Shown piece by piece: positions 28,906-35,704 of a DNA stretch of 64,000 nt. The notes under the pieces are model-generated. The model saw only the letters and a list, made by a program, of their open reading frames with translations, made no database searches and was not told the DNA's origin. The DNA lies in contig NZ_LKST01000001.1 of NCBI RefSeq assembly GCF_001412105.1, positions 744,001 to 808,000 of the forward strand, read 5' to 3'. How positions within the stretch are numbered: the first letter of the stretch is position 1; the number at the start of each line of letters is the position of its first letter. The position numbers and the translations under genes are program-made. Source of the stretch: Corynebacterium oculi. GTDB taxonomy: Bacteria; Actinomycetota; Actinomycetes; Mycobacteriales; Mycobacteriaceae.

Positions 28906-29295
28906 CTACTTCTCGGCCTTGGCCGCTTCCTCTTCCTTCTGCTGCTTGAGGAGCTTGGCGGCGTTGCGGCGTCGCTTGCGCAGGGCCTCGATGCGCTCCT
29001 CAAGCAGTTCATCAAGTTCCTCGATGCTGCGCCGCTCCCGGAGCATATCCCAGTGGGTGCGCGGCGGCTTCACCGGCTTGGCGTCCACGCCCTCGCCCTC
29101 GATGAGGATTCCCAGCTGGCCGTTCTTGCACATCCACTCGCCGGGGATTTCGGCGTCATCCGCAAAGGGAACCTCGTAGATTTCCCCGGATTCCGTGCGG
29201 TACTTCACCATCTGGCGGGGGGCCAGGTCGTGATCCCGATCCGTTTCGTAGCTGACCGCACCCATGCGGCTGCCTCGAAGCACCCGATCTGCCAT
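28906..29295 (-). CDS. rbpA: RNA polymerase-binding protein RbpA
   Basis: Actinobacterial transcription factor that binds RNA polymerase and the principal sigma factor and stabilises open complexes. It has 129 residues. The N-terminal MADRVLRGSRMGAVSYE tail, the beta-barrel core with GEWMCKNGQ, and the basic-linker/sigma-interaction region PPRTHWDMLRERRSIEELDELL are all recognisable. The C-terminus is an extra Lys/Glu/Ala-rich helix (KLLKQQKEEEAAKAEK). It converges on the broken binding-protein gene with an 8 bp gap. Confidence 0.95.
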   Translation of the reverse strand: MADRVLRGSRMGAVSYETDRDHDLAPRQMVKYRTESGEIYEVPFADDAEIPGEWMCKNGQLGILIEGEGVDAKPVKPPRTHWDMLRERRSIEELDELLEERIEALRKRRRNAAKLLKQQKEEEAAKAEK

Positions 29296-29402
29296 TGCAG
29301 CATCAATCCTTTACATCCCGCGATTAGTACCAACTACGCGAGTATAACGAATTCCCCGTGCGGTTTGTTCCCACCCGGCCGCGATGGTCTAGGATGAGTC
29401 AC

Positions 29403-29729
29403 GTGACGCATAAGAAGCAACAACGATGCGCCTGGTGCGGCAAGGAAATGGCGCCCTCCACTCGGGGGCGCCCCAAGAAGTATTGCAGCCCCTCCTGCAA
29501 GCAGCGCGCCTACGAGCAGCGCCATAACATCACCGGCACCCGTATCCCGGAAAACGCCGTGATTATGACGGCCGAGCGCGCGGAGCGGCTACAAGACTCC
29601 CTCTTCGAGCTGCGCTGCTCGGCGGAGGACATCGCCACCGCCGCCCGCGAGGGAGCCGGGGGAGAGGAACTGCAAGAGCTCTGCTCCGAACTCGTAGACC
29701 TGGCGCGGTCCATAGAAAAGTTGAGGTAG
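29403..29729 (+). CDS. Small zinc-ribbon protein of unknown function
   Basis: 108 residues, soluble. Residues about 8-32 hold CAWCGKEM and YCSPSCKQRAYEQR, a four-Cys zinc ribbon of the C-x2-C ... C-x3-C type with basic residues after it, so nucleic acid binding is plausible. The rest is an acidic, probably helical region. A GTG start at 29403 fits the leaderless pattern (TAGGAT at 29390-29395, 7 nt upstream); an in-frame ATG at 29394 is the alternative. It is followed 3 bp later by yceI on the same strand. I do not recognise a specific function. Confidence 0.7.
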   Translation: MTHKKQQRCAWCGKEMAPSTRGRPKKYCSPSCKQRAYEQRHNITGTRIPENAVIMTAERAERLQDSLFELRCSAEDIATAAREGAGGEELQELCSELVDLARSIEKLR

Positions 29730-29732
29730 GTC

Positions 29733-30428
29733 ATGCCGCGTAACCGCAAGATCATCATCACCATCTTCGTCATCGCCATCGCACTCATCGCCGTGCTCTC
29801 CATCTTGCCCACGGTGCTCAGCGCAATGAACGGCCCCGGCGTCAAAACGGAAGGACTCAACGCGCAGGGAGCCAAGGCGGCGTCGACAAGCATGAACGGC
29901 CACTGGAAGGTCACCGGGCGGGCGGGGGAGAACACCACCTCCGCCGGCTACACGTTCCACGAGATCCTGCCCGGCGATAAGCGCGTGACCTCCGGCTCCA
30001 CCACCAAGGTAGAGGGCTCCCTCAACGTGGATCAGGACACGCTCACCGGCGGGTTCATCACCGTGGACATGACGGCGGTGGCCTCGGATAACGAGCGCCG
30101 TGACATCAACGTGCGCACCAAGATGCTGGAGACTGACACGTACCCCACGGCCGATTTTGAGGTCACCGCGCCCGTGGATCTCTCCGGGGTTCCCGAGGAC
30201 GGCACCGTGGGGGAGGTCACCGTTCCCGGCAAGCTCACCCTCCACGGACACACCAAGGACATCAGCCCCACGATGCGGGTCCTGCGCAGCGGGGACTCCG
30301 TGGTGGTCTCCACGGATATTCCCCTCAACCGCGCCGACTATGAGGTGGAAACGCCGGACTTCGTGGCCGCCTCCATCGACGAGGAGGGCGAGATCAACAT
30401 TCGCCTGGCCCTGGAAAAGACCTCATGA
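29733..30428 (+). CDS. YceI-family lipid-binding-like envelope protein
   Basis: 231 residues. An N-terminal transmembrane anchor (IIITIFVIAIALIAVLSILP, about 8-28) is followed by a YceI/lipocalin-like beta-barrel domain, recognisable from GHWKVTG, DPRR-like SDNERRDINVRTKMLET, YPTADFEVT and GKLTLHGHTKDIS. YceI proteins bind isoprenoid or amide lipids in the envelope. The start follows the zinc-ribbon gene by 3 bp. It overlaps a small membrane-protein gene as ATGA, so the three probably form an operon. Confidence 0.88.
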   Translation: MPRNRKIIITIFVIAIALIAVLSILPTVLSAMNGPGVKTEGLNAQGAKAASTSMNGHWKVTGRAGENTTSAGYTFHEILPGDKRVTSGSTTKVEGSLNVDQDTLTGGFITVDMTAVASDNERRDINVRTKMLETDTYPTADFEVTAPVDLSGVPEDGTVGEVTVPGKLTLHGHTKDISPTMRVLRSGDSVVVSTDIPLNRADYEVETPDFVAASIDEEGEINIRLALEKTS

Positions 30429-30592
30429 GCCCGGGCCGCATGATTCCGGCGCTGTGGCTGCGCCTCATCGTCATCATCGCCTTTGCCCTGTGGGTATTCT
30501 TCCAGCACATGTGGGTGGTTGGCGCGGTCGCCGTGGCCCTGGGCGGCATCACCGTCGTTCAGCTCGTGGCCGCGTACCGCCACCGGGAATAG
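30425..30592 (+). CDS. Small two-helix membrane protein
   Basis: 55-residue frame starting with an ATG that overlaps the yceI stop (ATGA). Its sequence has two hydrophobic stretches (ALWLRLIVIIAFALWVFFQ and VVGAVAVALGGITVVQLVAA) with a short turn and ends in AYRHRE. Positive residues lie at both termini, so both probably face the cytosol. Tight coupling to yceI argues for a real gene. I know of no functional family. A strong hairpin terminator begins at its stop codon. Confidence 0.65.
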   Translation: MSPGRMIPALWLRLIVIIAFALWVFFQHMWVVGAVAVALGGITVVQLVAAYRHRE

Positions 30593-30624
30593 AAAAAGGG
30601 CGGTGCCCCTGGAAAGGCACCGCC
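30592..30624 (-). terminator. Rho-independent terminator for the lipoprotein gene
   Basis: Perfect 9-bp stem GGCGGTGCC / GGCACCGCC (30599-30607 and 30616-30624) with an 8-nt loop. On the minus strand it is followed by CTTTTTC, which gives the U-tract, so it ends transcripts of the lipoprotein gene (stop at 30639). The same stem may also stop transcription from yceI on the plus strand, though its U-tract there is weak. Confidence 0.8.
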
Positions 30625-30638
30625 GCATACCGCTTTTA

Positions 30639-31013
30639 TTAGCCGTTGGCCTGCTCGTCCAGCTTGTCCGAGACGCTATCGGCGGCGTCGGAAAGCTCGT
30701 TGGCGGCGTCATCCTTCGCGTCGCCCAGCGTCTCGGCGGCGTCGTCCTTGGCGTCGGAGAGGCCGTCAACAGCCTCATCCTTCTTCTCGTTAAGGCTGTC
30801 CACGGCATCGCTGGCGTTCTCCGAGGCCTGCTCGGAGGCGTCAGAGACCTCGGAGGCCACGGACTCGGCCGGGGCGGCGGTGGTGGCCGGAGCGGTGGTC
30901 ACCACGGCCTCGGTGGTGGACTCCGTGCTATCCCCGTCATCATCGGAGGAGCAGGCAGCCAGCGCCAGGGGAGCCACAGCCAGGAGGGGAAGCAGACGCA
31001 GTTTCTTGTTCAT
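30639..31013 (-). CDS. Asp/Ala-rich repeat lipoprotein
   Basis: 124 residues. The signal peptide MNKKLRLLPLLAVAPLALAAC has lipobox LAAC with Cys21, so it is a surface lipoprotein. A Thr/Ala/Ser-rich linker follows (about 22-50). The rest is an imperfect 11-residue repeat around SDAKDDAAETL, DAKDDAANEL and DAADSVSDKL, which should form a long amphipathic helix like LEA or apolipoprotein segments. A GAAAGGA ribosome binding site precedes the ATG. No enzymatic motif is present; a stress or envelope-spacer role is possible but unproven. Confidence 0.8.
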   Translation of the reverse strand: MNKKLRLLPLLAVAPLALAACSSDDDGDSTESTTEAVVTTAPATTAAPAESVASEVSDASEQASENASDAVDSLNEKKDEAVDGLSDAKDDAAETLGDAKDDAANELSDAADSVSDKLDEQANG

Positions 31014-31104
31014 AATTCTTCGATCCTTTCAGTGGGTGGAAAACCAGCAGAACCCACCGTACATGATCTTCTCGATCTATGAACAAAGTAAATGTCACGA
31101 GTGA

Positions 31105-31479
31105 CTATTTTTTATCGCAGACCAAAAGGAAACTATCGGCCACAAGATCGCGCACTTCTCGCGCCGAAACCGGCCCGTCAAGATGCACGGAAATCCAATG
31201 CCGCTTATTCATGTGATACGCAGGATAAAAGCCGTCTTTAGACAGCAGCAAACCGATCACGTCAGGATCATTTTTCACCACCAGGAGGTCAAAGTGGAGC
31301 ACCCCCTTTGGCCCACCAAGACCAATTTTCTCGCCGCGAACCCTCATCAGCAGCCCACACCACTTGCCGTTGCCGGGACACCGAAACACCGCGCCACTCG
31401 GATACGCCTCGGGCCACAGATACTCCGGGGCCACCCCGTAGCGTTGTTCCATGTGCCGTATGAGTTCTGCGCGTTCCAT
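31105..31479 (-). CDS. MmcQ/YjbR family protein
   Basis: 124-residue protein of the YjbR/CyaY-like fold, recognisable from EAYPSGAVFRCPGNGKWCGLLM, KNDPDVIGLLLSKDGFYPAYHMNKRHWISV and the end REVRDLVADSFLLV. The family is often called double-wing DNA-binding, but its function is unproven. A GTG immediately upstream (31482) is an alternative start. It lies 23 bp downstream of the intact AAA ATPase gene on the same strand and is probably co-transcribed with it. Confidence 0.85.
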   Translation of the reverse strand: MERAELIRHMEQRYGVAPEYLWPEAYPSGAVFRCPGNGKWCGLLMRVRGEKIGLGGPKGVLHFDLLVVKNDPDVIGLLLSKDGFYPAYHMNKRHWISVHLDGPVSAREVRDLVADSFLLVCDKK

Positions 31480-31502
31480 CACGTCCGCCTTTCTCCGTCC
31501 GC

Positions 31503-32669
31503 TTAGCGGATCAGCCCGTTTAGGTATTCCGCCATATACGGCAAGCTAAACTTAACCTTTCCCTGCGAGTGCGCCTCGATCAACTCCCGATAAATCAGCT
31601 CGTGCCGCAACCGCGAGACCCCCGTGGTCGTCGAGCCCAGGGCCTCGGCGATATCGGACACCGCAATTCCTTGGGCGCCCTGCTCCGCGTCTTTCACTGC
31701 CTCTTTCTCTAAACGCGCCATCGCGTGCAGAAAGTCCCGTTGGCGGGGCGGAACGGGACGCAGCGCCGGGGCATGAACCTGCGTTCCTATGCGCGCCACC
31801 ACGTCATCAATGGAAGCCTCCACATGCTTCGCGCGTATGCACTCTGAATCATCGAGTTTGGCCCTGGCCCAGGATATTGAGCCCACCACCTGAATAAGAT
31901 AAGGATATCCCTGACTTACCCTTGCAGCCAGGTCAATTGCCTCCCCATTCATGGGCCGCCCACCCAATTCCGCCGTCTCGCGCAGCAGGGTAGAGGTGGT
32001 CTGCCCGTCAAGGCGATCTAATAGAATACGCTCGGCGCGACGCAAAAAGGTGGTGCCCTCTAGCTGCAATAAATCCTCCACGCCGCTGGGCAGGCCCGCC
32101 GCCAGGAAGGCAATATCCACGTCATCGCGGTTGAGATCCTGAATGGCCACCGCCAATTCGTGCAGGTGTTCCGGCAGCGCGCTTTGCACCTCGTCCACGG
32201 TGAGCACCATGCCCGCGCCGCGCGGCATGGTCACGCCCGCGAGGTCCTGCAACTCGCTCAGCAGATTACGCCGGGGCTCCGGGCGCGTCCTTTCCGTTTC
32301 CAGGGACAGGGAACCCACTTTGCCTATCGACGCCCCGGTGACCCGCGTCCGACGCTGCGGCGGGGCGGCGTCGAGGGAGCCATAGGCCCGAGGAATGGTG
32401 ACCTCTACGAGATCCCTCAGCATGTTTTCTCCCACATGCGCGCGCAAGACCACCCAGCCCTGGGCCTTGGCCGCCGTCTCCAGCTCATTGAGCAGCACGG
32501 TTTTGCCGATCCCACGGCTCCCGGAGATCAACGCCGTGCGCCACGGGTTTCCCGCGCCCTCCGCGAGCGCGAGTTCAAACTGCGCGACCTCGGATTCGCG
32601 TCCCATGACCACGGCCGGGGATCGCCCGAAGGTCGGGTGAAAGGGATTGCGCGCCACGTACTCGTCCAT
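31503..32669 (-). CDS. AAA ATPase with C-terminal winged helix (intact member of divergent pair)
   Basis: 388-residue ATP-binding protein of the AAA_16/ORC-like type. Walker A is GSRGIGKT (50-57), Walker B is VLTVDEVQSAL (about 172), and a sensor-like IAFLAAGLPSG is near 205. The C-terminal 75 residues form a winged-helix domain (IAVSDIAEALGSTTTGVSRLRHELIYRELI). This domain order resembles Orc1/Cdc6-type ATPases, so DNA binding is likely. TATACT (complement of 32677-32682) lies 7 nt before the ATG, suggesting a leaderless mRNA. Four 9-bp repeats lie just upstream. The frame-disrupted paralogue is divergent across 213 bp. Function unknown. Confidence 0.8.
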   Translation of the reverse strand: MDEYVARNPFHPTFGRSPAVVMGRESEVAQFELALAEGAGNPWRTALISGSRGIGKTVLLNELETAAKAQGWVVLRAHVGENMLRDLVEVTIPRAYGSLDAAPPQRRTRVTGASIGKVGSLSLETERTRPEPRRNLLSELQDLAGVTMPRGAGMVLTVDEVQSALPEHLHELAVAIQDLNRDDVDIAFLAAGLPSGVEDLLQLEGTTFLRRAERILLDRLDGQTTSTLLRETAELGGRPMNGEAIDLAARVSQGYPYLIQVVGSISWARAKLDDSECIRAKHVEASIDDVVARIGTQVHAPALRPVPPRQRDFLHAMARLEKEAVKDAEQGAQGIAVSDIAEALGSTTTGVSRLRHELIYRELIEAHSQGKVKFSLPYMAEYLNGLIR

Positions 32670-32676
32670 GCGGCTC

Positions 32677-32682
32677 AGTATA
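32677..32682 (-). promoter_or_regulatory. Leaderless -10 box of the intact AAA ATPase
   Basis: TATACT on the minus strand, 7 nt from the ATG at 32669, with no Shine-Dalgarno between. The -35 region expected about 17 nt further up falls in the 9-bp repeat array, so whatever binds the repeats would compete with or recruit RNA polymerase. Confidence 0.55.
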
Positions 32683-32689
32683 GCGATCC

Positions 32690-32735
32690 CGCATAATCCG
32701 CATAAGCGAGATCAAGGCGCATAACCCGCAGAAAC
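32690..32735 (-). repeat. Array of four 9-bp direct repeats (GNTTATGCG), two plus two
   Basis: On the plus strand the units are CGCATAATC (32690-32698), CGCATAAGC (32699-32707), a 10-nt spacer, CGCATAACC (32718-32726) and the weaker CGCAGAAAC (32727-32735). Read toward the ATPase gene the consensus is GNTTATGCG. The two-plus-two layout mirrors the array before the paralogue. It is probably a protein-binding site overlapping the promoter. Confidence 0.7.
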
Positions 32736-32765
32736 GGGTTCCACCCACATAACTACTCTTGTCCG

Positions 32766-32779
32766 ATAATGTACATTAT
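32766..32779. promoter_or_regulatory. Perfect 14-bp palindrome in the centre of the divergent ATPase intergenic region
   Basis: ATAATGTACATTAT reads the same on both strands and lies within a few bases of the midpoint between the two divergent start codons. It separates the two 9-bp repeat arrays. It could be a dimeric regulator site controlling both promoters. Confidence 0.55.
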
Positions 32780-32807
32780 GTCATTTCAAGGCGGCAGTCG
32801 CTCCGCC

Positions 32808-32852
32808 ATTTATCCAACTTATCCAGACGCCAAAATTTATCCACTTTATCCA
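32808..32852 (+). repeat. Array of four 9-bp direct repeats (NNTTATCCA), two plus two
   Basis: Units at 32808-32816, 32817-32825, then a 9-nt spacer, 32835-32843 and 32844-32852, each ending TTATCCA. The spacing keeps exact 9-bp register over 45 bp. The final unit with its next two bases reads TTATCCACA, identical to the E. coli DnaA box. The array lies 30 nt before the start of the second ATPase gene and covers its expected -35 region. Confidence 0.75.
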
Positions 32853-32869
32853 CACCGCCCCATCGGCTC

Positions 32870-32875
32870 TAGACT
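32870..32875 (+). promoter_or_regulatory. Leaderless -10 box of the disrupted AAA ATPase
   Basis: TAGACT lies 7 nt before the ATG at 32883, the same geometry as in the divergent paralogue. It is the only promoter-like element between the TTATCCA array and the gene. Confidence 0.5.
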
Positions 32876-32882
32876 ATCCCTC

Positions 32883-33963
32883 ATGAGCAATCCCTTCCGG
32901 CCCGGCTTCGGAGAATCACCCACCGTGTGGGTCGGGCGCACACCCATCCTGGACAACTTCGCCCACGCCATTGAGACTCCCGGCTCCACCGGCCGCACCG
33001 TGCTCATCAATCAATGGATCGCGCGGCATAGGAAAAACGGCGCTGCTCAACAAGCTAGAGGATGTCGCCGCCACACGCGGCTGGATCGTCCTTCGCGCTC
33101 CCAGTCATTCCGCCATGATCTCCGAACTGGTCGATCACTCCTTGCCCTCCGTATTAGCCGAGCACGAGCCCCAGCCCGGCCGACAGATCACCGGCATCTC
33201 CCTCTCCGCCATCGGCTCGGTCACCACGCAACCCCTTACCTCCTTGCTGCGCCGCGTAGCCGCCACAGTGACGGGTGTACTCATCACCGTTGATGAGATT
33301 CAAGCGGCCGCTCCCCGCGATCTTCAGCGCCTCGCCGCCTCCATGCAGGACGCCATCCGTGACGATCTCCCCGTGGCTTTTGCTGGGGCCGGGCTTACGG
33401 CCGGAGTATCGGCCCTCCTGGATCACCCAGGAACCACCTTTCTGCGGCGCAGCCTGCGCTATCAGCTCGCTCCCCTCACCCATGCCGATTCCATTCGTTT
33501 GACAAATCAAACTGTAGAGTCTTCGGGCAAGACCATCTCCACGCAGGCGGCGGAGACTCTCGCCTCGCGGGCGCACCGCTACCCCTATCTCATTCAACTC
33601 ATCGGCGCGATCGCCTGGGATCTCTCCGGCCCTGCCATTACCGCACCGGACGTTGAGGAGGCCACCGGCCAGGCCGTTCCCATCTTGGGCAACCAGGTTC
33701 ATCTCCCGGAGGTGGCGGCCCTGTCTCATCGCCAGGTGGATTTCCTCCGCGCGATGGCACAGATGGCGGATGAGGAGGGCTTGGCTCGCATCGGCGAGAT
33801 CGCCACCACCATGTCTACCTCCGTGACCTCCCTGTCCACGGCGCGTCGGGCGCTTATCGACGCAGACCTGCTATATTCCCCGGCCTGGGGAACGGTGCGG
33901 TTTCGCCTCCCCTATTTCCGCGAATTTTTGCTTGGGCCGGGCGGCCCGCTGGAGGTAGCATGA
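32883..33963 (+). pseudogene. AAA ATPase with C-terminal winged helix, frameshifted paralogue
   Basis: Paralogue of the divergent ATPase. It begins MSNPFRPGFGESPTVWVGR in one frame up to TGRTVLIN and continues in another from GSRGIGKTALLNKLEDV to the stop at 33963. At 33008-33015 the sequence CAATCAAT replaces an expected single CAAT, so a 4-bp tandem duplication just before Walker A breaks the gene. Without it the protein would have 358 residues with Walker A GSRGIGKT, Walker B VLITVDEIQAA, AFAGAGLTAG and a winged helix (RIGEIATTMSTSVTSLSTARRALI). A 4-bp duplication is a typical slippage mutation and an unlikely sequencing error. The stop overlaps the phzF start. Confidence 0.85.
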
Positions 33964-34793
33964 TCGCCATGCGTCCTTTCGCCCAGGTCGATGTCTTTTC
34001 TCGCCACCCGTATAGCGGCAACCCCGTGGCCGTCATCCTCGATGCTCAGGGGCTAAGCGAGGATCAGATGCGCGCCATTGCCCGGTGGACGAATCTCTCG
34101 GAGACCACGTTTGTTCTTCCGCCCACCACGCCAGAGGCCGATTATCGGCTGCGCATCTTTACCCCCACGCGGGAGCTTCCCTTCGCCGGTCACCCCACCC
34201 TGGGTTCGGCGCGGGCCTGGGTAGAGCTTCACGACGTCGATAAGCCCGAGCTGATGCAGGAATGTTCCGGTGGGCTGATCGCCGTGCGCCGGGAGGGCGA
34301 TGTCTTTTCCTTCGCGGCTCCGCCCACGCTGCGCTCCGGCCCCCTGGACGCGGAGTATACGGAGCGCATCGCGCGGGCCTTCCATATCGAGCCCGCGGAG
34401 ATCGTGGATCATCAGTGGGTGGATAACGGCCCCGGGTGGGCCGTGGTGCGCCTGAGAAACGCCCGGGCGGTGCTCGATCTGGAACCGGATTTCTCCCTCA
34501 TTCCGCAGGCCAAGGTGGGTGCCATCGGCCCCTACCCCGCTGGCTATGAGCACGCCTTTGAGATTCGCGCCTTCGCCCCCGGCGTGGGCGTGCCGGAGGA
34601 CCCGGTGTGTGGGAGCCTCAATGCCTCCACCGCGCAGTGGTTGCTGCGTGAGGGCCTCGCCCCGCAGCGCTATACCGTCTCCCAGGGGGCTCGGGTACAC
34701 CGACGCGGAGAGATTCATATCCGCCGGGAGGGCACGCAGGTATGGGTGGGCGGGGCCACCTCCCTCGGGTTTGAAGGCACGGCGCACATCTAG
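33960..34793 (+). CDS. PhzF-family isomerase/epimerase-like protein
   Basis: 277 residues with the duplicated diaminopimelate epimerase-like fold of PhzF. Family motifs: VDVFSRHPYSGNPVAVI, the catalytic-Glu region LSETTFVLPP (about 46), FTPTRELPFAGHPTLGSA, and PEDPVCGSLNASTAQWLL in the second half. No phenazine genes are present, so this is one of the common household members with unknown substrate. The start overlaps the ATPase stop as ATGA, and its stop TAG overlaps the GTG of the next gene, so the three were once a coupled operon. Confidence 0.9.
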   Translation: MIAMRPFAQVDVFSRHPYSGNPVAVILDAQGLSEDQMRAIARWTNLSETTFVLPPTTPEADYRLRIFTPTRELPFAGHPTLGSARAWVELHDVDKPELMQECSGGLIAVRREGDVFSFAAPPTLRSGPLDAEYTERIARAFHIEPAEIVDHQWVDNGPGWAVVRLRNARAVLDLEPDFSLIPQAKVGAIGPYPAGYEHAFEIRAFAPGVGVPEDPVCGSLNASTAQWLLREGLAPQRYTVSQGARVHRRGEIHIRREGTQVWVGGATSLGFEGTAHI

Positions 34794-35704
34794 TGCCCGG
34801 CCTGGTCTCCTGGTAGGATCGCCACCAGATTCCCCTGTATCTTCTGGGGCTGCTCCTCGGCGCGGGCCTCGGCCTCGCTTTTCCGATCCCGGAGGCCGCC
34901 CTCAATCCCCTGCTCATGGCGCTGATTTACGCCACGTTCCTGGGGCTTCCTCTCACCCGGCTTGGCCGTACCTGGCGGGATACTCGCTTTCTTGCCGCGC
35001 TCGTGGTGCTTAATTTCGTGCTGGTGCCCGCCGTGGTGTACGCCCTCACCCGTCCCATCGCGCAGGATCAGTCCACGCTGGTGGGTGTGTTGCTAGTGTT
35101 GCTGGCCCCCTGCGTAGATTATGTCATCGTGTTTTCCGGGCTGGCCGGGGCCGCTAAGGAAAAGCTCCTCGCGTCCACTCCCCTCCTCATGGTCCTGCAA
35201 ATGCTGCTTCTCCCGGTGTACCTGCGGCTTTTCGCCCCGCAGGCCCAGGAGGTTGTTCACCCCGGCCCCTTCGCCCAGGCGTTCCTCTTCCTCATCGTGG
35301 TTCCGCTGCTGGCGGCCGCTCTCACCCAGCGCCTATCCCTCGCCGCCCCGGCACGCCGCCTCGCGGAGGCCGGCATGGTGCCCCTGATGGTGCTCACCCT
35401 CGCCGTGGTGGTGGCCACCCAGATCCCCGAGGTTCGCCATGATTTCCCGCTGCGGGTGATTCCCCTGTACGCCGCGTTCCTGCTCATCATGGCCCCGCTC
35501 GGTGCCCTCGTGGGGAAGGCATTTCGCCAAGATGTCCCCGCCACCCGCGCGCTGGTATTTTCCGGGGCCACCCGGAACTCCCTGGTGGTTCTCCCCCTGG
35601 CCCTCACCGTGCCGGGTGCGGGGGCGATCGTGGTCGCCCAAACCCTCGTGGAGCTGGTGGGTATGGTGGCCTACGTCCGCCTCATTCCCCAGTGGCTGCG
35701 GTAG
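34793..35704 (+). pseudogene. ACR3/bile acid:Na+ symporter-like carrier with stop at codon 8
   Basis: Membrane protein of the BASS/ACR3 (arsenite exporter) type with about 10 helices. The expected start is the GTG overlapping the phzF stop. Translation would give VPGLVSW and then a TAG at 34814-34816, after which the same frame continues with DRHQIPLYLLGLLLGAGLGL, the first helix of the family. The next usable ATG (34916) lies after that helix. Family segments LLAPCVDYVIVFSGLAGA and FSGATRNSLVVLPLAL, with the Cys typical of ACR3, remain. Repaired length is 303. The gene is probably inactive, unless a rare internal start is used. Confidence 0.75.

Noticed and set aside
31094-31113. GTCAC-GA-GTGAC hairpin followed by a T-run as a terminator
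   Set aside because: The T-run lies on the plus strand, where no gene ends; on the minus strand the stem is only 5 bp and overlaps the stop codon. Too weak to call.
32837-32854. TTATCCACT and TTATCCACA as DnaA boxes of a replication origin
   Set aside because: The match is exact for one unit, but dnaA, dnaN, recF and gyrB are not nearby, there is no AT-rich unwinding region, and the strict 9-bp register over the array and the mirror array point to a local regulatory site.
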